Assembly (NCBI RefSeq): GCF_000327385.1
Contig: NW_008708430.1
Coordinates: 99,520-163,519 of the forward strand
Direction: 5' to 3'
Origin: Lottia gigantea
Lineage: Eukaryota > Mollusca > Gastropoda > Lottiidae
DNA length: 64,000 nt
Shown: positions 25,885 to 38,505 of the stretch, one piece after another
Numbering within the stretch: position 1 is the stretch's first letter
Layout of the letters: each line of letters opens with the position of its first letter
Translations under genes and position numbers: made by a program
The notes under the pieces: model-generated
Database searches by the model: none
What the model saw: only the letters and a program-made list of their open reading frames with translations
What the model was told of the DNA's origin: nothing

Positions 25885-26689
25885 TCCAAATACAAAACTC
25901 TTTTACGTCAATAAAATCTAGAATCAAAAAATATTTGTGTTATGACCCAAGAGGAATCAGGTCGAAACGGAAGGAATCAACATTTTAAAATTAAATCTTT
26001 GAATTTATGATTTCAAAGAAAGGTTTGTAAATGACATCCCGTGCATGTAAATATTAATCCTTCTCAATATTGTTTGTTCAAATTCTGAATAATTCTAAAA
26101 TATTCATAACTCGCATTTTCAGGAAGTTGATATTACCAGTTTTCTACATATTTGGCATCCAACATATTTAGCCTGTGGATTTAAGAATTTTCAAGATTAT
26201 AATTTTCAAAAACCCTTCCTGCTTAAAAGTCTCAATCGACACCAAAGGACGGACTCGTCTTCATGTACATTCTTTAATGTTATCAACCCATACAATGTAC
26301 TTTAATACCACCAATAGTTCACGTAAAGAAATAAGATAAATCTCCATTAGATCCCACTGCCTCCGGTCTATGTTTTGGAATGTCCTTAAACGTATTTATT
26401 TGTTCGAGGATTCAATTCGTCGGGTAGCGGACTTGATTAAAACTTTCTAAACAATACATAATCTGTATAGGAAAAATCAGTTTAAGCTGCGTTTCTTATC
26501 TTCGGTTTCACATCGTACAATTAATGATATCCTATTTTATTTGGCCGATCTCCCAAAATTTCCTGCCAAAATCAAGACACCAATAAATCTAGAGTTCAAT
26601 GTTGATATACTTTTTACAAAGGAGAAAACTGAACTAGAGTGACCTTGAAATATCGAGTAAATTTTGTGAATTCTCGTACGATTCGTGTA

Positions 26690-26975
26690 ATTGTTAGACA
26701 GAAGGACTAACTGCAATGAAAACGGTATCATTGTTAGACAGAAGGGCTAACTGCAATGAAAACGGTATTATTGTTAGACAGAAGGGCTAACTACAGTGAA
26801 AACGGTATTATCGTTAGACAGAAGGACTAACTACAGTGAAAACGGTATTATTGTTAGACAGAAGGACTAACTACAATGAAAACGGTATTATTGTTAGACA
26901 GAAGGACTAACTATAATGAAAACGGTATTACTGTTAGACAGAAGGACTAACTACAATGAAAACGGTGTTATTGTT
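26690..26975. repeat. 40-bp tandem repeat, about 7 copies
   Basis: The unit TATTGTTAGACAGAAGGACT + AACTACAATGAAAACGGTAT repeats seven times with few substitutions, so the array is young or homogenised. Confidence 0.93.
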
Positions 26976-28658
26976 TTATTTCAATATTGACATCGATTAG
27001 TTAAACGATGTTAGATACCAGTAAACACCCATTGACATCTATCTATCTGATGTTTTGACTTTGCTCAATAAACTGGCGAGTTTGCCTCTCCAAATGTTTG
27101 TTCTACCAGTATTTGTACACAAGTTACCAGTAACTGCGATTCTGAAAATGTCGTCTATTTTCTTTGGTACTATTCTTGGTAAAATTTGTTCAATATGATT
27201 GATTCAGTAAATACCAGGCACCAATCTAGTTATTATGTTTAATTTAATGTAAAAATACATAAATGCACTGTATTCTGTCATGAAAACATATAAATTAGCA
27301 TTTTGGCCAAAAGCACATGACGATGAATTAAGCTAAAGTTTGGTTTAAGTTATCTTATAAGCAAGCAACCGTTATGGTTGAAATTAAACTGAATCTGTTT
27401 TTGGACGGGTTTCCTGATTCCCATGTCACATGGGAGATCAGCAATAAAATGTACGATTTTTTATTTTGACTTATCTTTTACATCCAAATACATTTTTTAC
27501 TGTCTACTATTTTTAACATCGATATGTCATTTTTCTTGCACCATTCAACCAGTTTTTTTTGCTGTGAAGCAGTGAACCACATAGTACAACATAGAACACT
27601 AGAACTAGAAACAGATTAGCTTTTGACCAACTGTATACCTAAGATATACAAAACATTCAAAGCAAAAACACAGAAGTTCACGAAGGAAATTATGAAAGGT
27701 ACATTTTGGAGCATGATCTGTGCATCAAATTCTCATACCAAATTTATTTCAAGTGGACATCAGATTGTGGATTTATGATAGGAATATAGTTATAGAAATT
27801 ACAAAATGAAAACTCGAGTTCTTTAGCCTTTCGTAACAAGATAAGCGGACCTTTATTATAATTTATAAAACAAATGAAAATGAAGCGGAAAAAAGATACT
27901 TCCGGGGAGTGTGAGACTCCAATTGGAGGGGTCACACGAACCCTTTGACATTCATTATATGACATAATGTTAATGATCATCGTTGACCTCAACGGTTATT
28001 GATTTTTAACTGTTGACTAGTTCAAATATACACACATTACTTTCTCATAGTCCAAAAATGTACTGCCCAGTACAAGACAACTCTTGATAATCTTATGATA
28101 AACATCGCTTGCAGTAAAGTTGGCAATTGGTCAGCTTGTGCAAATATACGCCCCTTATGCAGTCCATGGTAACAGTGTTTTATAGTCACTAATCCCCAAA
28201 GCCAATTCACAGAGTATCATTCAGACCATACAATATAATTTCTAAATACTGAACACCCAAAGGCTGATTATGGAACATTATTTCTAAATACAGTTTATTA
28301 AGTATGATGTATTATTAACCAATGCAACGTCTATATACTGAACACCTTGTAACAGTTCATGAGACTGACACTTTTCGAACAAATAAAGTGTAATTTAATA
28401 TTGTGATCAACGTTCACTTAGTATACACCTTTATGCGTTCTACTGCAGGCAACATAACATAAACCAATTAAGCGGAATTCTACATTACGCCCCCATTATT
28501 TCAATTTACAACGTTGGTTACAAATGCCATTCCTTTTAAATTTTTAAAATGTTTTAATGTATGATTAATGTATTTTTGTCAGTTGGTAGTTAGATTGTAG
28601 ATAAGCTTGAATGTAATCCGTACTACAATATTCAAGAACATAAACAAAATTTGTAACA
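26976..28658. other. Intergenic upstream of alginate lyase array
   Basis: AT-rich, no supported ORF. No tRNA or other RNA gene recognised. Confidence 0.5.
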
Positions 28659-30180
28659 ATGGTCGGGTAAGAATTTGTTTTTTCATGGAATTTCGGTACA
28701 ATCCGGTTAGTCGGAGTCTCACGTCTCCTATTTGGGGATTTTTTTTTAAAGGGAATATGAAAATGATTTGTTATCCATGCTGAATCTGGTTCGGAGTGAA
28801 TTATGTAGGCGACAACTATACTTGGAGTAGAGTTACCTCATAAGATAACCAAATGCCAAAAGAAAGGGTTATTCATAGACGATAATTTTTAATAGCGGCT
28901 TTTACCTCCGTTGCAACAACGAATCAATTCGAATTTGTTTCCTTATACTAACGAATGGTCAAGGTACTGTGTTCTGTGCGGGATTATTATTATTATTATT
29001 ATTACAATTATTAAAATTGTCCCCATTCCACACTGCATTGCATTACATGTCATCATTAGCTCAAAAGTAGGGCGTAACACTCCATTTAATTTTAGATGAA
29101 TATATGTCATTTCAATTTTCAGATTACTTATAATTATGTTGTTATACGTACCACTTGATGTGAGTGGTGTTGAAGCACCAATGGTTAATGGTACATCTCG
29201 ACGTTATGGTCCAGTTCGTCGAGCATCCGGTAATTGGATTCGAATTTATCTTTATCTGTATCGTTACTGAATCATTATTTTAAATTCTAGATTTGGTTTT
29301 GCATTTACTACTGTCAGTGGCTGCAATAAGCTGTACAGAGTTGAAAATTAGTGAATAGCGATAGATTGTTGCAATTCTTTTTAATTCTATGCGAACATTT
29401 TCTATTTCAGACATCTTGTGGCATAAAAATACGTTTAATTCTCAGAATATACATGATGGGTTTCATGCCATACCTAACTTGCAATATAATGAAGGTTCCT
29501 TGTCCGTAGTAAAAGATCCGGCTGGTGGGCATGGTGATGTTATCAGAATTTACATTAAGAAAGGTCACTACAATGGCATCCACGATCACAGAGGAGCTCA
29601 ATTCTATACCAAAGTAGGATCCCCAAGAGACTCTATGACTCTCACCTACGACGTATATTTCCAGAAAGGGTTGGACTTTGTAAAAGGCGGAAAGCTTCCT
29701 GGACTGTACGGAGGTGATCCTGGTTGTTCCGGCGGACGTCATTCTCATGATTGTTTGTCCACAAGGTTTATGTGGAGGCCACATGGTGACGGGGAAATGT
29801 ATGCTTATATGCCAGCGGATCAGGCAAATGGCTTTTGTGACAAGAAGGGTAACGATTGCAACGATGCTTATGGTATTTCTATTGGAAGAGGTTCCTGGAG
29901 ATTTAGAACGGGACAATGGGATACAATTTCTCAACATATTCATCTTAATTCCCCTGGTCATAAAGATGGATACGCTATCGTATGGCATAACGGCAAGAAA
30001 GTGCTGGATGTTCGAAATGTCAATTTTAGAGAGCATAGTAATCTGAAACTTGAAGGTCTTTATTTTTCCGTTTTCTTCGGTGGCGGGTCGTCAGCATGGG
30101 CTCCGACCGCAGATTCCCATATCTATTTCCGCAATTTTATTATTTCAAAGGAAAGTCATTTACCCCATTTAGTTGGCTGA
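28659..30180 (+). CDS. PL14 alginate lyase A (no binding domain)
   Basis: Secreted endo-acting alginate (mannuronan) lyase, family PL14, cleaving the 1,4 bonds of brown-algal alginate by beta-elimination. Three exons: 28659-28666 (ATG GTC GG), 29123-29229, 29411-30180; 294 residues. The first 15 or so residues form a signal peptide (MVGLLIIMLLYVPLDVSG). A short basic segment (TSRRYGPVRRAS) follows in place of the binding domain of copies C and D. The catalytic domain runs from DILWHKN to the C-terminal HLVG. Active-site residues expected from chlorovirus vAL-1 and mollusc PL14 enzymes are present at the same spacing: K133 (GGKLPGLYGG), S155 and R157 (CLSTRFMWR), Y169 and Y171 (MYAY). Polyadenylation signal AATAAA at 30198-30203. 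First gene of a four-copy plus-strand array. Confidence 0.92.
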
Positions 30181-31186
30181 ACAGTTATATAATCGCAAAT
30201 AAACAGAGTGAATTCCTATCAATATTATGTATGTTGTTTTCCGCCATGTCAAATATCAGATACCTCGCAATCTTGACATTCTACACGTGATGATGTGACA
30301 GTTTTGTTTTTAGTTTGGAAAGGTCACGCTTGGATCACTCAGTTATTTACCAAGGCACAGGTCCCCGCACAGGTCGAGTACTGATTTTGTAGGACGCAAT
30401 TGTAATGCAATTTGACGGGATAATAACTCCTGGTCTACAGGCTCTGTAAAATAAATCTTTCAAACAACATAAGCTTTTAGGACTACCTAAAAGGAATTCC
30501 GAGTTCATAAACCCAGTCACAGAGAGTCATCCGGTGTTCTAGAGCTACAGCATGAGATAGCATGACCTATTACGCCAACCACAGTGTTTATCATAGTTGA
30601 GATCAGTAAATGTTTTGAGCCAAGAACTAATAAGTTGAAAATGGCCTCGGGGAGAGTCATCAGCTTGTGTAAGCTATTTTGACTCTTCTAAAATGACAAA
30701 CCCGGTCGCAAATTAGCAAAAGATATTGTTCCTTTTATACTTAAAAGGATACTACATCTTAGAAACATAAAATGTGTCAAACTTGGTCAACAAGTGTATA
30801 TATTCATCAGTTGGATTTACCACGTGCCATGACTAAAGAATAAAATCCTTATATAAGGCGAAATATCCTTTATAACGCTTCTAAGAATGTTTAATTACTA
30901 AGATAAATTGATTATTACTAAGTTTTATGGATTTATTGGAATAAGGTGGGATTATGTCATATAATAGTTGTGACAACAAGTTCATACTATGTCCTTGTAC
31001 TGGCACATCCTTTTAAGAATCCGTGTTCATTATCCGGTTAACTCCACTGACTGTTTTAAACCACTTATATAACTTAATCATGTTAATAAAAAGAACCTTT
31101 GTCATTTATTTGGTGACGTTAGTTGTTTCGGTCCGTTTATTTTGGATTTTAAACAGCAGTTTAGGAAATAATCTTTCTCCGAGAGA
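30181..31186. other. Intergenic between lyases A and B
   Basis: 3' flank of copy A (AATAAA at 30198) and 5' flank of copy B. No other gene seen. Confidence 0.5.
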
Positions 31187-34100
31187 ATGACAGGGTAAGA
31201 CAATTTTTTAAAATTGACTCTTATTTAGGTGATATTTTGGTTTAAGATAGCTTGCCAGGCAAGGTAATATACGCCCACTGATAGCTTTGTTTGAAATTGA
31301 ATATTTGTTAGAAAATAGCAATCATAGACACCAGGAAATATTCAACTTATACCCAAATCCATCACAAACTGTGCCATCACAAGTTAAAAATCAAACACAT
31401 TTGTAAGAATAACGGCAATAACTTGTATTTTATATTTCAAAAGGTTTAGTTTTGATTGTGATCAATTTCATCAAGTTGTCAAATTTGTTTTAGACTTCTG
31501 CTTTGTAGAATATAAATTACGTGTTTTACAAGATTTTTGATCAGATTTATCCTTGGGTGATTTCAATAAGTCTGTCATGAATTGTGTATTTGCAGATTAT
31601 ATTCAACCAAATTAGGTTGAAATATTTTTTTAAAAGTTTTATGTATCGAGTTTATGACAGGTGGGAGTTGCTAATATTTACCACCTTTTTTCTCCTGTTG
31701 AATTTAATCTTTTTATATCCTTACATTTTTTTTCTCGAAGATTTGATTAGTTTGCATGAAATGCAATGGATTTGTAAGTATACTTGATTGCAGCTGTCTT
31801 GGCTAATAAGGACAAGAAAAGTCACCACAGTCTGACATAAACTCATTAGGCCTATTTAAAAGTGGTGGGCAAGTTGTAAAAGACTATTTAAAAGTAGTGG
31901 GCAAGTTGGCAAAACACAGCCACCACAATATTGCAGTCTGACATACAAACTCATTTATAGGCCTATAGTAGCCTATGCCTATAGTAGCCTACTTATCCAG
32001 CAACTCAATTCAATCTTCCAAGAAACAAAACCTTTCCCCTATGACCCATGTTTAATTTCATTTTTGTATCAGCACNNNNNNNNNNNNNNNNNNNNNNNNN
32101 NNNNNNNNNNNNNNNNNNNNNNNNNGATGAATACGAACACTCATACCAAGTTTTGTCAAAATCTGTCAAGAATTGTGCCTTCTAGAGTGTTTACGAGCTA
32201 AAAATTGAACGCGTTTGCAAGAACAAGGGCAATAATTCATACTAAATATTTTTCGATTTCGCTGATTTTCAATAGGGTTTATCCTTGGGTGATTACAAAC
32301 ACTCATACCAAGTTTCGTCAAAATCTGTCAAGAATTGTGCCTTCTAGAGTGTTTACGAGCTAAAAATTAACAAGGGCAATAATTCATGCTAAATATTTTT
32401 CGATTTCGCTGATTTTCAATAGGGTTTATCCTTGGGTGATTGCGAACACACATACTAAGTTTCGTTAAAATCCGTCAAGAATTGTGCCCTGTAGAGTGTT
32501 TACGAGCAATTGTGGACGGACGGACGGACGGACGGACGGACGGACCGACGGACCGACGGACATGGGTGACGACAATATACGCCCCCCATTTCATGTGGGC
32601 GTATAAAAATCCAGAAATCAAACATTATATGATATTAATAATCCTAACAGTATAAGAGTTTGAAAATATTTAAATTGTTCTTATTAATAACGCTGTAAAT
32701 AATACTTGAAAACATTTCTAAAAACGCTCTTTGCATCTTACTGAATTGTTTAAAGAGACACCATTATAAAATGGAATGTATTCATTGTTAAGTAAGTCTT
32801 TCTCATCAATTTGAGTTTTATTTTGCTTAATTTTGTACATCAGTTTAAAAACAACAACCTAAACCATATTGAGTTTAATAAGTTTACGTAAACGTTATAA
32901 CCAGTTCTGACGTTCTACAGACTAAGTACATACAATACCGTAATGAAATGAAATGAATGGACTTTTAAGTCAGACTTTTCTGCACCGTGTGGGATAATGA
33001 AAACGGACAACGCCGTGCTGGGTGCAATGGGGGGAATTTTACCAAGACAGCGGCATTAGCCTTCTCTTTTTCGATTTGCAACTGTCGAGGGATCTTTAAC
33101 GTGCAAAGCCTGTAGCACAAGGGGCCTCGGTGTTTTGTCCCATCCTCTGAAATTGTAACCGACCGACACAAAGTGATGCCAATAGCTGAAGTAGTAAATA
33201 TACATAGCCTTATAATGTACAAGTAAAAAAATATACAGTATTTCTCAAAAATATTGTTCACCGCAGGCTATATTATATACAATATGTAAACGTAATTTAA
33301 AAGCTCTTTTGCGAGTAATAAAGACAATACTGTAACGAGGTTTTTATCTATTTTGTGAAACGGTTAATTAAACAAAGCAAATAATTAAACAAGAAGATTA
33401 TTATTTTCTTAACTATCAATTTTCACTAAAAATATTTATCTTTTTCTCATTTCAGAATATTTCTGAAGATAATAGGGCTTTATGTTCTGTGTATAGCTCT
33501 ACATGTTATACCAGTGCAAACACGGGGTAAATATGAATTTGAATGATCCGCTATCTCTCAATATCGCTACTCAATCCTTGAAATTGTGCCGCTTTTGTTT
33601 AAAAATTTCAAAAGTGGTCTGCCTTTAACACTTAGCAATTCAATTTTTCTTTGATTTGCCCGCGATAATAAGCTATAATCTTATAGTACTGATAGTTTCT
33701 TTAACTTTTTCTTTTTTTAAAGATACCTTGTGGCAAAAGACAACTTTCAATTCCAATAATGTGCATGACGGTTTTAAAGCTTTAGATGAGAAGCAATTTA
33801 ACGAAGGATCCTTGTCTGTTGCAAATGATCCGACTGGTGGCTCCCGTGACGTTGTCAAGGTATTTATAAAGAAAGGCAGCTATGTAAAAATCAAGGACAA
33901 AAGAGGAGCTCAGTTCTATACTGATGTTGGCTCAAAAGACACCATGACTCTCTCTTACCAAGTATATTTCCAGACAGGGATGGACTTCGTAAGAGGTGGA
34001 AAGCTACCTGGGCTGTATGGAGGTGATCCTGGGTGTTCTGGAGGAAGACAGTCTGTTAACTGTCTGTCCACTAGATTTATGTGGAGAAGTAATGGCGACG

Positions 34101-34462
34101 GTGAAGTTTATGCTTATATACCGCGGAACCAAGATGCCAACTTTTGTAACAGTAACGATGTGTATTGCAATCCTGATTATGGTACTTCCATTGGTAGAGG
34201 ATCTTGGAGGTTTAGAACTGGACGATGGGAGAGAATTGTACAACGAATAAAACTAAATAGACCGGGAAAGAAGAACGGACGCATTCTCGTGTGGTTCAAT
34301 GGCAAAAAAGTTGTTGACAAACGAAACGTCATCTTGAGAGAGAATAGTAGTGTTAAGCTAAGAGGTCTCTTCTTTTCAGTTTTTTTCGGCGGAAGTTCTT
34401 CATCATGGGCAACAACTGCAGATTCCAGTATCTATTTCCGCAATTTTAGAATTACAACATGA
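31187..34462 (+). CDS. PL14 alginate lyase B (no binding domain)
   Basis: Same fold and reaction as copy A. Exons 31187-31194 (ATG ACA GG), 33456-33526, 33723-34462 give 272 residues: a signal peptide (about residues 1-25, ending PVQTR), then directly the PL14 domain (DTLWQKTTFNSNN). Catalytic Lys (GGKLPGLYGG), Ser/Arg (CLSTRFMWR) and the YAY pair are intact. It lacks the HLVG tail shared by A, C and D (ends RNFRITT) and is the most diverged copy. Intron 1 is large (2.3 kb) and contains the ATACGCCC repeat and the assembly gap. AATAAA follows the stop at about 34524. The 8-nt first exon was assigned by analogy with the other three copies, so it is less certain than exon 3. Confidence 0.88.
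31243..32608 (+). mobile_element. ATACGCCC-ended element with (ACGG)n tail and internal 160-bp repeats
   Basis: Begins near AGATAGCTTGCCAGGCAAGG + TAATATACGCCC, carries tandem units of about 160 bases (ACTCATACCAAGTTT..GTCAAGAATTGTGCCTTCTAGAGTG), then a GGAC microsatellite at 32518-32560, and ends ATGTGGGCGTATAAA. A reverse-complement copy with the same ends lies at 49679-51945. The structure (core tandem repeats plus a tetranucleotide microsatellite) recalls mollusc pearl/Helitron-derived elements; that family label is tentative. It contains the assembly gap. Confidence 0.7.
32076..32125. other. Assembly gap, 50 N
   Basis: Fifty consecutive N. It falls inside a tandem repeat, so the true length may differ. 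Confidence 0.99.
32955..33190. repeat. Dispersed repeat
   Basis: Contains GACAGCGGCATTAGC, TCTTTTTCG, ATCTTTAACGTGCAAAGC and GGCCTCGGTGTTTTGTCCCA. This arrangement is familiar to me from noncoding repeats in several mollusc genomes. A diverged relative lies at about 10925-11020. Confidence 0.5.
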
Positions 34463-35126
34463 TATCATTTAGTTTGCAAAGTCATTGAATTTGTCAAATA
34501 TTGTAAAATGTATTGACAGTGAAAATAAATAGTTTCTTATTGCAATTTTCTGTTCAACCACTAACATGACGTATGGCTTTACAGTCTAGCAATCTATTCC
34601 GCAACAGCTCACATTTCATGATCATCGGTTTTACCCAAGAGTTCCATCCCATTTAGTCAACCAAAACTTTACGAACAATCTGGAGCTAGTTTAGAGGCTT
34701 CCTGGCAAGGCGGGTTTCCTTTAGTGAAGTAGTTCGAAAAGTACCGTATTAAGAATCGAGGAGCTCCAAAGACAGGATTTGATTACTTGATAAGAATCAA
34801 ACGTTGTCGACTTGTGTTTACACCACAATCGAGCTCTTTTTGAAGGCCGGCACTTTCAAATATATTTTTCTTTAATTATGCACGTATATAACAATTAGAT
34901 GTACATGTATACACGTATATGCGATTTAGACGTATGTTTAGATGTTTTCAGCTGAATTAATCGGGTCCCGCCACTTTCGTACAGGAAAAGAAATTGTATA
35001 TATCGCATCTGTGCATAACCTTATTGCTGAATTATAGAATGTAAACAGCTGTCTGACTTGATAAGAAATATTAAAGACTACTAATACGTTGTCAATGGCC
35101 TAATTTCTTATACGGGCGTCAACATC
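34463..35126. other. Intergenic between lyases B and C
   Basis: AATAAA at about 34524 ends copy B. Nothing else recognised. Confidence 0.5.
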
Positions 35127-37484
35127 ATGAAGCGGTAAGAACTTTCATTTTTTACACTTAATATATTATAACTATATTGCATAGTTATTTGAAGAGCTAA
35201 AACTAATTAAGGCAATCCAAGAAGTTGACTTGGCATCGGCCTTTAGTTGGGATATGATACAAAACACGGGTCTCTGAGATTTGTTCTACAGTCTGTGTAC
35301 GCAATAGATACCTCGACAGCATTTTGGAACCAAGGTGGTTCGCTGCATAGTGTTGCTAGAATTTATAGTTTTAAGTTTTGCATCCTTTGTCTGTTCCAGT
35401 TCCCTCTTTCTTACCACTTGCCTTGCTCTATGGCTTACGGTTATTGGTCTCGAAATACCAATAACCAAATATTGGAAAGGTGGTTTTAAAGCCGAGTTTT
35501 GTGATCCTGTGACTAAAGAGTTGAAGAATTGGAAAGGGCACTTAGTATTTAATCACCACATCGACAAGCTAGTGGTAAGGTAAAGTTTTTATTTCGGTGA
35601 CTTATCTGTTAACTGCACCCAAGTATTTAGGCATAGATTTGTGTTATTATATAATCAGTTATTATTATGTAATCAATATACTGCTTTGCATTGTTGCATT
35701 TTATCTGATAACTACTAGGTTTTGCTGGTAAAACTACACTTACCGACACACGTTTCTTGATGTGTAAGTTCATATTTGCATATAGATCCAGTGGCTATTC
35801 TACTGGGAGTCAGCCCTCGTCCCAGAAAAATAACTGGCTCTACTTTGACGTCCTTTTTAGCTGAAGTTTTTCATTATTTACATTTAATTCATAAATGCAC
35901 GATGGTGTGAGCGTTACTTGAAATTCTATGTCCTCTACTCGGCTCCTCCACCAAATGATTCATAGAAACGTCACTGGATAGATCCACCGCAGTAGAGAGC
36001 GTTTCACTTAGTTGCATTAATTTTTTTTACCATTGTGTTAACTTGGTAATTGTCCTAACAGAAGACGTTTTATTTGGCAAAGTACATGAATGGCTCAGGT
36101 CTTGGTGTGTCATTTTCCATGAGACGTAAAGATTCCCTTTAGCATTGGCAATGTTTTGGTGTGACGGTTCAAAATTTCTCGCCTTTAAATCAGCTAATTC
36201 GTATTTCAGGTTTACAAAGCAGAATTACAACACGATCTTGGACATGGTAAGGAGTTTATTCTTGTACCATCAAAGGACCATTTTGTTCAACACACTGGTG
36301 ATAAGATCTGTTTACATTTCATAGCCACAGTTAATGACCTAAGTATTCTACCCAAAGTATCGTTCTTCATAGAAGGAATGGATGCAACTGATTCTCATGG
36401 TTTTGTTACTCCAACTCCAGATCCTTCAGGTAATGGTCAAGTTATCTCATGGAATTCTTCCCTATAACGACTGGATATAGTCCCCCCAGTGTGACTTTTC
36501 CCAAATGCACAGACAGGCCTCGAATCAATTGTAGAATTTGATCTATTTATTATTCGTTGGACCTAGAATTAAATAAAACAAAAAACAATTAAATAAATTC
36601 TACCTTTAATATTATATATCCTAAATCTTCTTTCGACTATGATATATATATTTCAAACTAGATCATGTTAATTTGCGCACAATTTTACTTCAATTGTCCT
36701 TTCAGGTATTCTGTGGAAAAAGAACGACTTTAACGCCCAGAAGCCCTTGGATGGATTCTACAGGTTACCAAAAGGTCATTTTGATGAAGATTCGTTATCA
36801 ATCGTTAAAGATCCAGCAGGTGGCAAAGGCAATGTGATGAAGATCTTCATTGAGAAAGGTCACTACGTTAAGATACACAGTCACCGTGGAGCTCAATTTT
36901 ATACCAGTACCGTCACTCCTAGAGATTCCATGACACTTAGCTACGATGTATATTTCCAGAAAGGTATGGATTATGTCATCGGAGGTAAATTACCAGGTAT
37001 GTATGGCGGAGCCACAAATTGTACTGGTGGACGTCACTCTGATGCCTGTTTGACCACCAGATTTATGTGGAGACAAGCTGGAGAAGGAGAACTTTATGCC
37101 TACATGCCACCACCAAAAGATCAAGTGAAAAATTTCTGTAACAGCAATAATATTATTTGCGACCCAGTTTATGGTATATCTGTTGGCAATGGAACATGGT
37201 CCTTTAAGACTGGACGATGGGAAAATATCGCACAACATATACATCTCAACAAACCCGGTCATAAAGACGGTTACGCTATCATCTGGTATAATGGAAAGAA
37301 GGTTTACGAAATTCGCAACGTCAACTTCCGTAATCACGACAACATCAAAATGAAGGGACTTTTCTTTTCGGTGTTCTTTGGTGGTGGTGAACCGATGTGG
37401 GCCCCAACAGGCGATTCAAATATTTACTTTAAAAATTTCATCGTATCTTCTAAAGAAAGCCACCCAGCACATCTAGTTGGTTGA
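35127..37484 (+). CDS. PL14 alginate lyase C with N-terminal carbohydrate-binding domain
   Basis: Exons 35127-35134 (ATG AAG CG), 35400-35574, 36210-36429, 36706-37484 give 393 residues. Signal peptide MKRSLFLTTCLALWLTVIG; then about 100 residues resembling the CBM2-like module of mollusc GH9 cellulases (YWKGGFKAEF, then W..HLVF..HIDKLVVYKAEL), encoded on exons 2-3; a Thr/Pro linker (VTPTPDPSG); then the PL14 domain on exon 4. The catalytic Lys (GGKLPGMYGG), Arg and YAY are present, but the active-site Ser is Thr here (CLTTRFMWR). The 3' AATAAA at 37498-37503 is very close to the stop. The domain probably tethers the enzyme to algal cell wall; whether it binds cellulose or alginate cannot be told. 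Exon borders separate the modules cleanly, suggesting exon shuffling. Confidence 0.92.
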
Positions 37485-38505
37485 TAGTAGGATTTGAAAT
37501 AAAAGTTTGTGAAAAGCGCTTGGGGTTATTTTACTTAATATGAATATGAACAGAAAAGAACTGAACTGTCCGGGTTAACATTTAAAACGATCCAAAAATG
37601 GCAAAAGTGGCGTTTTTTTATACAGTTTGTTTAAGTTTTGTCCAATGTAGATCATTAGAGTAATGTTCGATCAGAATGTTTACAAGGGTTAATTTAAAAT
37701 ATTCAAAATTTCAGTCTGTCATACAACTGTTTCAATGATTGAATGTCATGAAGGCAAAATTTTAATGTTCCAAGAAATCATATTGAATACTTCCCCTTTT
37801 CCCTATATTCGCTTTTGAAGATCAAATTGGTCGAATGTCTAACTGTTATTGAAGAATAGTCTCTCCCTACCAGTTGCCCTCCCGGATATATTACTGCCTC
37901 CCTGTCAACAATTACGATAGATCGTGGTAGATAGCCTACAGCATACAGGTGTAACGACAAAAGCTGCTTATCTATAAAACAATGACATGGCATGGTGACA
38001 CAATTAATCAAATCTTATCAATGTAAATAAAAACTGTTTAGAACCAGTTTAATCTATCACGACCATAATATTGCCTAAAATGTACATTGAAAAAATGCAG
38101 TACTCCATGCAGTCCGTCATCCATATTTGCACATCTTCCAAAGCAATTAAACAAAACAATTTGAAATAATCCGTGTACTTCATGGTCACTTATGTATCAC
38201 TTAAATCAGAGCTCTATTTTGAGTTAAATTATTGTCAAAGGGATTTAGTTACCGTTAATAACAATCTGAATTGTTGAACATTTGTTTTATTGCTTTTCCA
38301 GTGTTTTGCATTACCATGTGAATACACACCAAAAGATTTCAGCTTCGTTCGACAGAATGCAATTACCATGTGTAAAACTTCAAAAGCATGCCAAATTACT
38401 TCGAAGTCCAAAATGAGACTGTATTTCTAAACATCTGTGGTTTTACATAACAAGATAAGACATTGAGTAATTATTTAGGAAAAATATACAGTCATTCTGG
38501 ACAGA
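37485..38505. other. Intergenic between lyases C and D
   Basis: No gene seen. Confidence 0.5.

Noticed and set aside
29407-30036. Minus-strand 209-codon ORF across lyase A
   Set aside because: Shadow of the conserved catalytic exon; similar antisense frames appear over the other lyase copies.
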